Positions 7,088 through 17,438 of a stretch of DNA of 64,000 nucleotides are shown here, one piece after another (the stretch's first letter is position 1; each line of letters opens with the position of its first letter). A model generated the notes under the pieces. That model was given only the letters and a program-made list of their open reading frames with translations, had not been told where the DNA came from and made no database searches. The position numbers and the translations under genes were made by a program. Source of the stretch: Rhodospirillaceae bacterium (GTDB lineage Bacteria; Pseudomonadota; Alphaproteobacteria; CACIAM-22H2); contig JALHMR010000020.1 of the NCBI GenBank assembly GCA_022843945.1, positions 1 through 64,000 on the forward strand, given 5' to 3'.

Positions 7088-8752
7088 ATGAGCACCGCCC
7101 CCGCCTCCTTCCCGCCTGCACGCTGGCTCACCGGCCTCGCTTTCCTCCTCGCCGCCGTGCTCGCCGCCCTGGCCTTGCGGCCGGTGGCGCATGTCTACGA
7201 CATGCCGATGACCGAGGACGGCTATTACGCCCTGGCCGTGGCCCGCAACCTCGCCGCCGGCAACGGCCTGACCATCGACGGCGTCAACCTGACCAACGGC
7301 TTCCAGCCCCTGTTCACCCTCCTGCAGGGCGCGATGTTCTGGCTCGCCGGCGGCGAGGAGATCACCGCCATGCGCCTGGTCATGGGGCTGGGCTGGCTGT
7401 TCCATATCGGCGGCGCGCTGCTGGTCGCCGCCCTCGCGCGCGACGCCTGGCCGGCGCTGCAGGGGGAGAACGAGAAGCGCCTGCGCGCGGCGCTGGCCGC
7501 CGTCCTCTATCTCGCCTCGCCGCTGATGCTCAACCACGCCTATAACGGGTTGGAGACCGGCTGCGTCATGTTCTTCTACGCGGCCATCGCGCGCTGGATG
7601 CAACTGTCGCGCGACGAAACCTGGCCCGGCCTCGCCATCATGGGAGCGCTGGTCGGCCTGCTGGTGCTGGCCCGCATCGACGCGGCCTTCGTGGCCCTGG
7701 TCCTCGGCCTCAACGAGCTGCGGCGCGCCTGGCCTCGCGGCTTGGCGATCACGCTGGCGCGCGGCGCCGTGCTCGGCGGCACGGCCCTCGTCGTGTCGCT
7801 GCCCTGGTGGCTCTACAACACGATCTATTTCGGCTCGCCCATGCCGACCAGCGGCACGGCGCAGCAGGCTTGGGGGCTCGAATGGCTGCGGCTCGAACAT
7901 GCCGAATGGGCGCTGCGTCTCGTGCTTTTCCCCTGGCTGTTCGCCGGCGCGCATGAAGGCGCCATCGGCGTCGATGTGCCCGTCCCCGCCGAGCCCGGCC
8001 ATATGACCATGACGCTGATGGGCTTCCTGCGCACGGCGGCACTCGCCGGCGTGGCGCTGGTGCTATGGCAGGCCTGGCGCTCGGGCGTGATGCGCCGCGA
8101 TCTCGATGCCGCGAGCGGCGAGGAGCGCCGGCGCATCGAACGCACGCGCGAATTCGCCGCCTGCTTCCTCATCGCCTTTGCCGGCCTGGTCGTCTATTAC
8201 GCCTTCTCGTTCATCGCCTACTGGTTCTACTACCGCTACTTCGCGCCGCTGGCCCTGATCGCCTTCGTGGTAGCGCCGATCCTCGCGGCGCGCTGGCTGG
8301 TCGGGCGGCCGTCGCCCCGCCCCGCCACCATCGTCATCGCCGCGCTGGCACTGCAGCTCGTCGCCCTCGCTGGCTTTGCCTGGGTCGGGCGCGGCCTGGG
8401 CGGCAACACCGTCTATCACGACCAGGTGGCGCTGGTGCGTCAGCACGTGCCGCCCGAGGCCGAGGTCGCGGCCGGCCAATCGGGCACGCTCGGCTTCTTC
8501 CGTACCCGCGTGGTCAACACCGACGGCAAGGTCAACCGCGAGGCGCTCGCCTACCAGGACCGCATGTGGGAGTACCTGCGTGCACGCGACGTGCGCTGGT
8601 TCGTCGACTGGCCGTTCTACATCAACAAGTATCTCGGCGTGCCGCTCGACCCGGCGACCGGGCTGGCGCTGGCCGAAGGCAATGGCTGGCGGCGCGTGGC
8701 CGAGCAGAATTACTTCTATCTCTACGAATATGTCGGGCCGCCCGCGCGTTGA
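7088..8752 (+). CDS. GT-C type membrane glycosyltransferase, candidate pentosyl/arabinosyltransferase
   Basis: 554 residues with a signal-anchor helix at 12-32 and about ten further helices. The first large periplasmic loop has DMPMTEDGYYALAVARNLAAG, with the acidic pair placed as in GT-C enzymes that use polyprenyl-phosphate sugars, then NLTNGFQPLF. The C-terminal third is a soluble periplasmic domain. Divergent from ubiA-dprE1-dprE2 across about 208 bp, which suggests co-regulation and makes a polyprenylphosphoryl-arabinose donor plausible; the acceptor is unknown. ATG at 7088 is the only reasonable start. Confidence 0.78.
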   Translation: MSTAPASFPPARWLTGLAFLLAAVLAALALRPVAHVYDMPMTEDGYYALAVARNLAAGNGLTIDGVNLTNGFQPLFTLLQGAMFWLAGGEEITAMRLVMGLGWLFHIGGALLVAALARDAWPALQGENEKRLRAALAAVLYLASPLMLNHAYNGLETGCVMFFYAAIARWMQLSRDETWPGLAIMGALVGLLVLARIDAAFVALVLGLNELRRAWPRGLAITLARGAVLGGTALVVSLPWWLYNTIYFGSPMPTSGTAQQAWGLEWLRLEHAEWALRLVLFPWLFAGAHEGAIGVDVPVPAEPGHMTMTLMGFLRTAALAGVALVLWQAWRSGVMRRDLDAASGEERRRIERTREFAACFLIAFAGLVVYYAFSFIAYWFYYRYFAPLALIAFVVAPILAARWLVGRPSPRPATIVIAALALQLVALAGFAWVGRGLGGNTVYHDQVALVRQHVPPEAEVAAGQSGTLGFFRTRVVNTDGKVNREALAYQDRMWEYLRARDVRWFVDWPFYINKYLGVPLDPATGLALAEGNGWRRVAEQNYFYLYEYVGPPAR

Positions 8753-8763
8753 GCTGAACAAGC

Positions 8764-8788
8764 CGGTTAACGGGTCACCCGTTAACCG
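8764..8788. repeat. Perfect hairpin / palindrome after the GT-C gene
   Basis: CGGTTAACGGG, a 3-base loop TCA, then CCCGTTAACCG: an 11-bp perfect stem beginning 11 bases after the stop at 8752. There is no T run on either strand, so it is either a factor-dependent or mRNA-stabilising structure, or a binding site for a dimeric regulator in front of the next gene at 8906. Confidence 0.7.
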
Positions 8789-8905
8789 AATCATCGCGAT
8801 CACGTCCTTATAGTTCTTACAATTGTCGCCACGGCCAAGCCGTGCTGTATTAACCGCCTGAAAAACCAGTGGTATCGGATAACGGTACCGCCAGGGTCGG
8901 GGGGA

Positions 8906-10600
8906 ATGGGCGCTCTGGGACACGACCGGCTGTATCGTCTCGCCACGCTCGCGCTGTTCGGCGCGGCGCTCTATCTCGTCTGCGACACGGTCGTCGATTA
9001 CGGCATCACCTGGGACGAGCACTATCACGAGGCCTATGGCCGCCACGTCCTCGACTATTACCGCTCCGGCTTTCGCGACCAGGCGGCGCTGACCTATCAC
9101 AATCTCTGGCTCTACGGCGGCGCCTTCGACGGGCTGACGGCGCTGGTCAAGACCGTCTCGCCGCTCGGCAACTACGAGACGGCGCATCTGATGAACGCGC
9201 TGGTGGGACTGGCCGGCGTGCTTGCCGCCTACCGCATGGGCTGCCTGTTCGACGGCCCGCGCGCCGGCTTCTGGGCCGCGACCCTGCTGCTGATCACGCC
9301 GTCCTGGTACGGCCACATGTTCAACAACCCGAAGGACATCCCCTTCGCCGCCGGCATCGCCTGGTCGCTCTATTTCATGATCCGCGCGGCGCCGCATTTC
9401 CCGCGTGTCCCTCTGAACATCACCCTGTGGCTCGGCCTGTGCCTGGGCCTGACGCTGGGCGTGCGCATCGCCGGCGTCTTCGCGCTGATCTACCTGGGCG
9501 CGGCGCTGGCCTTGTGGGCGAGCTTGCGGCTGCGCGAGGCCGGGCTCGCCACGGCGTGGCGCGAGTCATGGCGCGTCAGCCTGACCTTCCTCCTCCCCAG
9601 CCTCGCCGTCGCCTGGCTGGTGATGCTCGCCGGCTGGCCCTGGGCGCAGCAGAACCCGCTGCTCCATCCGCTCCAGGCGCTGACCACCTTCTCCAACAAC
9701 CCGTGGGATCTCGACACGCTGTTCGAGGGACGGCTGGTCAACTCGCTGGACCTGCCGCCGGACTACCTGTCGGTCTATTTCCTGATCCGCACGCCGGAGT
9801 TGATCCTGGTCCTGCTCGCGGCGGCGCTGGTCCTCACCGGCGCCGCGCTCCGGCGCCACCGGGCCCTGCCGGAGTGGAGCGTGTTCTCGCCCTATTTCGT
9901 GCTGACCTTCGCCGCGGCTTTTCCCTTTGTCTTCTTCATCGCCTTCCGGCCGGTGAGCTATGACGGCATCCGGCATTTCCTGTTCGTGCTGCCGCCGGTG
10001 GCGGTGATCGCGGGTGTCGCGCTGGCCCGCCTGTTCGCGGCCCTGAGCACGCGCCCGCTCTGGCCGCGCGCGGCGTTCTCGGCGGTGATCCTGGCCTATC
10101 TCGGCTGGCACACCAGCTTCATGCGCGAGCTGCACCCCGACCAGTACGTCTACTACAACCAGCTGGTCGGCGGCGTCGACGGGGCGGAGAACAAGTACGA
10201 GCTCGACTACTGGGGCAACTCCTACCACGAGGCCGTCGACCGGCTCGTCGCCTACATCAACGCCGAGGAGCAGCTCGGGCCGCCGCCGGTCTACCGCATC
10301 ATGGTGTGCTCGAGCGGCATCTCGGCCGCCTACTACTTCCCCAAGCATTTCATTCTGGCGCGCAACGAGCGCGAGGCGGATTTCTATATCTCGAATACCC
10401 GGCTTGGCTGCGACACCGAATACGAGGGCGAGACCATCATCAGCGTCGAGCGCGATGACGCCGTTCTCAGCGTGGTCAAGGATCGCCGCTGGCTGCGGGC
10501 GATGGCGCCCGAGCGGCTGGAGGCGCGTCTGAAGCCGGTCGGCTTCCAGCGCCAGCATCCGGGCGTGCCGCTCGATGTCCTCGACGTGATGGACTACTGA
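8906..10600 (+). CDS. GT-C / ArnT-like (GT39/GT83-type) membrane glycosyltransferase
   Basis: 564 residues, about 10-12 membrane helices, with a C-terminal periplasmic domain. The first periplasmic loop has YGITWDEHYHEAYGRHVLDY, where the DE pair is the catalytic acidic motif of PMT/ArnT-like enzymes. The second loop has MFNNPKDIPFA, a segment frequent in this superfamily. It would transfer a sugar from polyprenyl phosphate to an envelope acceptor such as lipid A or a protein. Start ATG at 8906 follows a G-rich stretch at 8898-8904. Its last 125 bases overlap the convergent GT2 gene, which is unusual. Confidence 0.8.
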   Translation: MGALGHDRLYRLATLALFGAALYLVCDTVVDYGITWDEHYHEAYGRHVLDYYRSGFRDQAALTYHNLWLYGGAFDGLTALVKTVSPLGNYETAHLMNALVGLAGVLAAYRMGCLFDGPRAGFWAATLLLITPSWYGHMFNNPKDIPFAAGIAWSLYFMIRAAPHFPRVPLNITLWLGLCLGLTLGVRIAGVFALIYLGAALALWASLRLREAGLATAWRESWRVSLTFLLPSLAVAWLVMLAGWPWAQQNPLLHPLQALTTFSNNPWDLDTLFEGRLVNSLDLPPDYLSVYFLIRTPELILVLLAAALVLTGAALRRHRALPEWSVFSPYFVLTFAAAFPFVFFIAFRPVSYDGIRHFLFVLPPVAVIAGVALARLFAALSTRPLWPRAAFSAVILAYLGWHTSFMRELHPDQYVYYNQLVGGVDGAENKYELDYWGNSYHEAVDRLVAYINAEEQLGPPPVYRIMVCSSGISAAYYFPKHFILARNEREADFYISNTRLGCDTEYEGETIISVERDDAVLSVVKDRRWLRAMAPERLEARLKPVGFQRQHPGVPLDVLDVMDY

Positions 10601-11567
10601 GGCTGTCTTCCGCCTCGCCGAAGCCCAGGCGCTCGCTGACGAGGTAGAGCGGCCGCCCCTTCACCTCGGCAAAGACGCGGCCGAGATAGGCGCCGAACAG
10701 GCCCAGGGTCAGCAGCTGGATGCTGCCCAGCAGCAGCACCGCGACCATCACCGAGGCGTAGCCCGGGACATCCACGCCCCAGACCAGGGTGCGCACGACG
10801 AAGTACATGCCGAGCAGCAGCGAGGGCGCGGCGAGAATGGCGCCGAGATAGCCGGCGACGACCAGCGGGAAGGTGCTGAAACTGGCTAAACCGTCGACGG
10901 CGAAGGCCGTGAGGCGGGGGAGCGACCAGGTCGTGGCCCCGGCGCGGCGCTCGGCCGGATCGTAGGCGACGCCGATCTGGCGGAAGCCGACCCAGGCGAA
11001 GAGGCCCTTCATGAAGCGCGCGCGCTCGGGCATGGCGTTGAGCGCGTCGACCACCTTGCGGTCGAGCAGCCTGAAATCGCCCGCCCCCGGCGGCAGCCGG
11101 ATATCGGAGAAGCGCTCGAACAGGGCGTAGAAGCTGCGGCTGAGGACGCTGCGCAGCCAGGAATCGGTCACCCGGCTGCGCCGGCTGGCGTAGATCATGT
11201 CGTAGCCCTCGCGCCACTTGGCGAGGAGCTCGGCGATCAGCTCGGGCGGATGCTGCAGGTCGGCATCGATCGGCACCACCGCCAGGCCCTGGGCATGCCT
11301 GAGCCCGGCCGAGAGCGCGATGTCCTTGCCGAAGTTGCGCGACAGGCGCAGCAGCCGCAGCCGGGGATCGCGGCGCTGGCGCGCCGCCAGCCTGTCCCAG
11401 CTGTCGTCGCGGCTGCCGTCATCGACGCAGACGATCTCGCTGCTGATGCCGAGCTGCTGCAGCACCGCGTCGAGGCGGCCGAAGAACGCCTCGAGATTGG
11501 CGCCCTCGTTGTAGACGGGCACCACGATCGACAGCTCCGGAGCGTCAGGCGGCCGACGCTGATCCAT
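10476..11567 (-). CDS. GT2 polyprenyl-phosphate glycosyltransferase (GtrB/ArnC/FlmF-like)
   Basis: 363 residues. An N-terminal GT-A fold contains LSIVVPVYNEG (about 12-22), CVDDGSRDDSW and the catalytic PIDADLQHPPELI. Two membrane helices lie at about 230-255 and 265-295. This is the layout of enzymes that load a sugar onto undecaprenyl phosphate on the cytoplasmic face. The normal domain ends near LGFGEAEDSLS. Beyond it is a 40-residue Ala/Pro/Arg-rich tail translated antisense to the neighbouring GT-C gene, probably a readthrough after loss of the original stop. Divergent from the deacetylase gene at 11636. Confidence 0.9.
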   Translation of the reverse strand: MDQRRPPDAPELSIVVPVYNEGANLEAFFGRLDAVLQQLGISSEIVCVDDGSRDDSWDRLAARQRRDPRLRLLRLSRNFGKDIALSAGLRHAQGLAVVPIDADLQHPPELIAELLAKWREGYDMIYASRRSRVTDSWLRSVLSRSFYALFERFSDIRLPPGAGDFRLLDRKVVDALNAMPERARFMKGLFAWVGFRQIGVAYDPAERRAGATTWSLPRLTAFAVDGLASFSTFPLVVAGYLGAILAAPSLLLGMYFVVRTLVWGVDVPGYASVMVAVLLLGSIQLLTLGLFGAYLGRVFAEVKGRPLYLVSERLGFGEAEDSLSSPSRRGHRAARPDAGAGSRPASDAPPAARAPSPAASGDP

Positions 11568-11635
11568 GGCGTTCCCCCGGGGTCTTTTGCGCTATCCTTC
11601 GCATCTCTCGTCCCCAGGTCAACCCGTTCGCTCCC

Positions 11636-12460
11636 GTGACCCGCCTCATCCTCTGCGCCGACGATTACGGGCTCGCCCCCGGGGTCAGCCGGGCCATCGT
11701 CCGCCTGCTCGCCGCCGGCCGGCTGAGCGCCGCGAGCTGCATCACCGTGACACGCTTCTGGCCGGAGCAGGCAGCGGCCCTGCGGCCGTTCGCCGACCGG
11801 GCCGATATCGGCCTGCACCTGACCCTGACCGATCTCAAGCCGCTCGGCTCCCTGCCCGAGCTCGCCCCCGCGGGAACGCTGCCGCCGATCACCACGCTCC
11901 TCGCCCGCGCCCTCCTGCGCCGCCTGCCGCGCCAGGAGATCGCCGCCGAGTTCGAGCGTCAGCTCGCTGCCTTCGAAAGCGCATTCGGTCGCCCCCCCGC
12001 TTTCCTCGACGGTCATCTCCATGTCCAGCAATTGCCGATGGTGCGCGACGTGGTGATCGAGCTGTGGCAGCGCCGGTTGCGGGGCGCGGGCGCCTGGCTG
12101 CGCATCGCCGATGAGCTGGCACTGGAGAACGGCATCAAGGGCCTGACGATCGCCCTTCTCGGCCGCGGCCTGCGCCGCCGCGCGCGGCAGGCCGGCGCCC
12201 CGGCCAACGACCGCTTCGCCGGCGTCTACGATCTCACCGACCGGGTTCCCTACGGCGCGCTGTTCGAGCGCTTCGTCGCCGGAAACGGCGCGCCGAACCA
12301 GCGCCTGCTGGTCATGTGCCATCCCGGCGAGGTCGACGATGAGCTGCGCGCGGTCGACCCGGTGACCGCGGCCCGCGAAGCCGAGCTGCGCTTTCTCGAA
12401 GGGCCGGACTTCCTGCCGCTGCTCGCCCGCCACGGCCTCACCCTCGGCCGGTTCGCCTAG
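11636..12460 (+). CDS. ChbG/HpnK (YdjC) family carbohydrate deacetylase, NaxD-like
   Basis: 274 residues. YdjC-family metal-binding residues are seen as CADDYGLAPGVS (DD at 9-10), GLHLTLTD and DGHLHVQQLP, with a late CHPGEVDD. Family members remove acetyl groups from N-acetylhexosamines. In Francisella and Bordetella the relative NaxD deacetylates a polyprenyl-linked amino sugar between a GT2 and an ArnT-like enzyme, and both partner types are present next to this gene. Hopanoid HpnK is the other option, but no hopanoid genes are in view. GTG start at 11636. Confidence 0.83.
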   Translation: MTRLILCADDYGLAPGVSRAIVRLLAAGRLSAASCITVTRFWPEQAAALRPFADRADIGLHLTLTDLKPLGSLPELAPAGTLPPITTLLARALLRRLPRQEIAAEFERQLAAFESAFGRPPAFLDGHLHVQQLPMVRDVVIELWQRRLRGAGAWLRIADELALENGIKGLTIALLGRGLRRRARQAGAPANDRFAGVYDLTDRVPYGALFERFVAGNGAPNQRLLVMCHPGEVDDELRAVDPVTAAREAELRFLEGPDFLPLLARHGLTLGRFA

Positions 12461-13170
12461 GTGGATGCAAGACTAGGGGCGGATGCAAGATAGGTGCGGC
12501 GCACCGGATGGAAGCCGAGATTGCGCGGCGCCCGGCTGACGGAAAATCCGGCCGCCTGCAGCAGCGCCGTCATCTCCGCCTCGCCGTAGATGGCAAAGCC
12601 CAGATCGTGCCGCAGGCGCCGGTAGTCCGAAAAGAACGTCGCCGCCAGGCCGGCGAGGGCCGGCAGCAGGAAGCCGTGTCGCGCCGCCGTGCCGAGGAGC
12701 GAGCGGATATCGTCGAGCATGCGCGCCTCGGGCGGAATGACGTCGGCCACCACCAGCAGGCCGCCGGGCGCCAGCCAGCGCCGCGCCCGGGCCAGCAACG
12801 GCGGCAGGGCGGCCCGCGGCAGGTACTGCACGACCGAGAAGATGATCACCGCATCGACCGCGCCGTCGCCCAGGGCTGCCAGCCCGGCATCATCGAGAAC
12901 GGTGATGCCGGTCTCGCCGGCGAAGCGCTCGCGCAGGCGCGCCTGCACCGAGGGCGCGGCATCGTAGAGAGTGAGATGCCCGACGCCGGCAGCGACCTGC
13001 CCCGCCTCCAGCGCTTCGCCGCAACCATAGTCGAGCACCCGCAGGCCCGGCCGCGGCGGCAGGATGCCGAGAATCTCGTCGGCCACGCGCCGGTAGTGGA
13101 CGCGCAAGTGACGGTCGTTGACGTAGATGCGGTGCGGGCGGTCCCAAAAGCGAAGCCACGAATCGGCCAT
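12457..13170 (-). CDS. Class I SAM-dependent methyltransferase
   Basis: 237 residues. Motif I is VLDYGCGEALEAG (about 44-56), followed by an acidic residue in LTLYDAAP (motif II) and the motif IV-like AVIIFSVVQYLPR. The enzyme binds S-adenosylmethionine; the substrate is unknown. Its position beside glycosyltransferases hints at a lipid or sugar substrate, but this is only context. Start ATG at 13168-13170. The stop overlaps that of the convergent deacetylase gene by 4 bp. Confidence 0.85.
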   Translation of the reverse strand: MADSWLRFWDRPHRIYVNDRHLRVHYRRVADEILGILPPRPGLRVLDYGCGEALEAGQVAAGVGHLTLYDAAPSVQARLRERFAGETGITVLDDAGLAALGDGAVDAVIIFSVVQYLPRAALPPLLARARRWLAPGGLLVVADVIPPEARMLDDIRSLLGTAARHGFLLPALAGLAATFFSDYRRLRHDLGFAIYGEAEMTALLQAAGFSVSRAPRNLGFHPVRRTYLASAPSLAST

Positions 13171-13178
13171 GGCAATAT

Positions 13179-13706
13179 TTACGCCGGATGCCTGAGCTTG
13201 CCCAGCTCACGCCCCAGCGCGTGCCAGGGAGCGGGATCCCAATGCTTGCAGGCCAGGCCCGAGGTCGAAGGCACGACGAAGACCCGCGTCTCGCCGAGGG
13301 TCGCCGGCTGCAGGCCGTAGCGGCGCAGCGGTCCGAGCACGGCGCGCGCCGGCGACAGGCCGTTGAAGGCCAGCAGGCGCGGCCGGTAGCGGCGGATCTT
13401 GGCGCGGACTGAATCGGGATCGTAGGCGGTCTTCGAGAGCTCGCTGTCGGCGCCGAACTCGCTCTTGCAGACATCCGTCAGGCCGATGCCGAACTCGATC
13501 ACGCTGGGATATTCGGCCGGCAGCAGGCGGCGCGGCGTCAACCCGGCCTCAAACAGGATCGACCAGAAGCGGTTTCCCGGGTGGGCGTAGTAGAAGCCCT
13601 CCTGCGCCGAGCGCGTGCCGGCCGCGCTGCCGCAGATGACCAGGCGAAGATCGGGGCGAAGAACGTCGGGCAGGACCGGCTGGATCAGCCGCGCAGGTCT
13701 TCCCAC
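13179..13706 (-). CDS. mug: Mug-like mismatch-specific uracil-DNA glycosylase
   Basis: About 175 residues of the uracil-DNA glycosylase superfamily. Motif 1 is [11 protein letters not shown], followed by [21 protein letters not shown] as in Mug/TDG-type enzymes, then [12 protein letters not shown]. The second active-site loop is [14 protein letters not shown]. It removes uracil or damaged pyrimidines from mismatches. No ATG exists at the N-terminus: GTG at 13704-13706, inside the dnaJ 3' end (22-bp overlap), is the likely start and would couple translation to dnaJ. A downstream CTG is the only other option. Confidence 0.83.
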   Translation of the reverse strand: MGRPARLIQPVLPDVLRPDLRLVICGSAAGTRSAQEGFYYAHPGNRFWSILFEAGLTPRRLLPAEYPSVIEFGIGLTDVCKSEFGADSELSKTAYDPDSVRAKIRRYRPRLLAFNGLSPARAVLGPLRRYGLQPATLGETRVFVVPSTSGLACKHWDPAPWHALGRELGKLRHPA

Positions 13707-14821
13707 AGCTCCTTGACCTTGGTGAAGAAGCCCGCCGATTCCGGACTCGTCCGGTCGGGGCTCGCCGCCTTCTCGAACTGGCGCAGCAGCTCCTGCTGTT
13801 CCTTGGTCAGGTTGACCGGCGTCTCGACGATCGCCTCGACGAACATGTCGCCGCGCCGGGTCTCGCGCAGCACGCTCATGCCCTTGCCCTTGAGGCGGAA
13901 CTGCTGGCCGGTCTGGGCGCCGGCGGCGATGGTCACGCGGGCCCGCGTGCCGTCGACGGTCGGCACCTCGATCGAGCCGCCCAGGGCCGCGGTGGTCATC
14001 GGGATCGGCACCCGGCAGTAGACGTCCGCCCCTTCGCGCTGGAACAGGCGGTGTGGCGCGAGCGTGAGGAAGATGTAGAGATCGCCCGGCGGCGTGCCGC
14101 GCACGCCGGCCTCGCCTTCGCCGGCCAGGCGGATGCGCGTGCCCTCCTCGACGCCGGCGGGGATGTTGACGTTGAGCGTGCGCTCGCGCTTGACGCGGCC
14201 CTGGCCGCGGCAGGCGGGGCACGGGTTTTCGATCACCGCGCCCTGGCCGTGACAGGACGGGCAGGTGCGCTCGACGGTGAAGAAGCCCTGCTGGCTGCGC
14301 ACCTTGCCGTGGCCCCGGCAGGTCGGGCAGGTGACGGGCCGCGAACCCGCTTCGGCGCCCGTCCCGGTGCACTCTTCGCAGAGTACGGCGGTTGCCATGC
14401 GCACGGTCGCGGTCTTGCCGTGGAAGGCCTCTTCGAGGCTGATCTCGAGATTGTAGCGAAGGTCGGCGCCCTGCGGCGTCGCCCGGCCGGCGCCGCGCCG
14501 CCCGCCGCCCATGAACTCGCCGAACATCTCGTCGAAGATGTCGGCGAAGCCGCCCATGTTGAACCCGGCCTCGGCGCCGCGCCCGTTGGCGCCGCTCTCG
14601 AACGCGGCATGGCCGAAGCGATCGTAGGCCGCGCGCTTCTGATCGTCCTTGAGGACGTCGTAAGCCTCGTTGAGCTCCTTGAAGCGCTGCTCGGCTTTCT
14701 TGTCGCCCGGATTGCGGTCCGGGTGATGCTGCATGGCGAGCTTGCGATAGGCCTTCTTAAGGTCGTCGCCCGAGGCGCCGCGCGCCACGCCAAGAGTCTC
14801 GTAATAGTCTTGTTTCGCCAT
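13685..14821 (-). CDS. dnaJ: Chaperone DnaJ
   Basis: 378 residues. The J domain at 1-70 carries the HPD motif ([12 protein letters not shown]). A Gly-rich segment containing [11 protein letters not shown] follows. Four CXXCXGXG zinc repeats lie at about 145-210 ([32 protein letters not shown]), then the substrate-binding C-terminal domains. It stimulates DnaK ATPase and delivers clients. It lies 81 bp downstream of dnaK on the same strand with a stable hairpin between them, which could lower dnaJ expression relative to dnaK. Confidence 0.98.
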   Translation of the reverse strand: MAKQDYYETLGVARGASGDDLKKAYRKLAMQHHPDRNPGDKKAEQRFKELNEAYDVLKDDQKRAAYDRFGHAAFESGANGRGAEAGFNMGGFADIFDEMFGEFMGGGRRGAGRATPQGADLRYNLEISLEEAFHGKTATVRMATAVLCEECTGTGAEAGSRPVTCPTCRGHGKVRSQQGFFTVERTCPSCHGQGAVIENPCPACRGQGRVKRERTLNVNIPAGVEEGTRIRLAGEGEAGVRGTPPGDLYIFLTLAPHRLFQREGADVYCRVPIPMTTAALGGSIEVPTVDGTRARVTIAAGAQTGQQFRLKGKGMSVLRETRRGDMFVEAIVETPVNLTKEQQELLRQFEKAASPDRTSPESAGFFTKVKELWEDLRG

Positions 14822-14866
14822 CGCCCTGAGAATCCCGGCGGCCGCCGCCCCCCTACCCCGAACTGA

Positions 14867-14894
14867 CGGGCCGGGACCTCTCGGCCCCGGCCCG
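14867..14894 (-). promoter_or_regulatory. Hairpin between dnaK and dnaJ
   Basis: CGGGCCGGG and CCCGGCCCG form a 9-bp GC stem around a 10-base loop, located just after the dnaK stop and before the dnaJ start. There is no T run, so complete termination is unlikely. It is a candidate attenuator or mRNA-stability element that tunes the DnaK:DnaJ ratio. Confidence 0.55.
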
Positions 14895-14902
14895 CAGTTT
14901 AC

Positions 14903-16858
<1,956 letters not shown>

Positions 16859-16960
16859 AACGAAACCTCACTATTGCGGCAGGCCGTCGGGCGGCCCCGG
16901 ATCGGGCCCCGCCCCGGCCCCCATGATGGTCCACAAGGGGTATAGGGACTTCTGTGGCGT

Positions 16961-16989
16961 ATATAGGCAGCGAATTGAATCGCTGCAAC
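16961..16989 (-). promoter_or_regulatory. Candidate dnaK promoter (heat-shock sigma-32-like or sigma-70)
   Basis: Read on the minus strand: GTTG, an 18-base spacer, then CCTATAT. This fits the alphaproteobacterial RpoH consensus CTTG-N17/18-CYTATNT except for the first base. The same bases also read as TTGCAG-N17-TATATA for sigma-70. The spacer is itself an inverted repeat (CAGCGA...TCGCTG). Its start is about 100 bp upstream of the dnaK ATG. Confidence 0.5.
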
Positions 16990-17360
16990 CATCGGCCAAG
17001 GCAAAACCGGCGGTCTTTCAGGACCCTGACCGCGACCCACAGGATTGAGCGGAGGCCTTCCTTGGCAGCGTGCCGGCAGCGTCTTATCCCGACTTGCCGC
17101 ACTTTGCTGATCGGCCGCAGGTATTATAACTCGGTTTTATTGATCCTCGACGGAAGACGGCAAGGAATCGCGAGCGGCGGATCGTGTAAGGGCGAAGCAG
17201 GCGCGCTCAACTCGCCGGTGTGAGCCTTCTCCGTCGTCCATAAACAGGGGTTTTGAGAGTTCGGTTAGCGCCTGTTAAGGCTGAAATACTGGGCCGATTC
17301 CAAGGATCTAGGCTGAATACTGCCAAAAATCGCGAATCGGGCCCATTCCCAGCTTGACTT

Positions 17361-17388
17361 TTGACACGATTACGGGCTTGCTTATATC
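17361..17388 (+). promoter_or_regulatory. Candidate sigma-70 promoter for the 17439 gene
   Basis: TTGACA at 17361-17366, a 16-base spacer and TATATC at 17383-17388, about 50 bp before the ATG at 17439. The -35 hexamer is a perfect consensus match; the -10 is moderate. An inverted repeat CGTAT...ATACG lies in the leader between promoter and start. Confidence 0.5.
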
Positions 17389-17438
17389 GTACAGGGTAGA
17401 AGGATCCTTGTACGTATCCGTAGAATACGGGTTTTTAT

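Larger units (their letters stand above)
16859..17438. other. 580-bp AT-richer spacer between dnaK and the 17439 gene
   Basis: This divergent regulatory region is visibly richer in A/T than the rest of the window. It holds a minus-strand promoter candidate for dnaK (16961-16989) and a plus-strand promoter candidate (17361-17388). No CIRCE-type inverted repeat (TTAGCACTC...GAGTGCTAA) was found. Short open frames inside it show no coding character. Confidence 0.6.

Noticed and set aside
4652-8002. An 1116-codon minus-strand open frame fusing DprE1 to a long N-terminal extension
   Set aside because: Beyond 5992 it is antisense to ubiA and the 7088 glycosyltransferase gene and has low-complexity composition; the ATGA overlap at 5989-5992 marks the real start.
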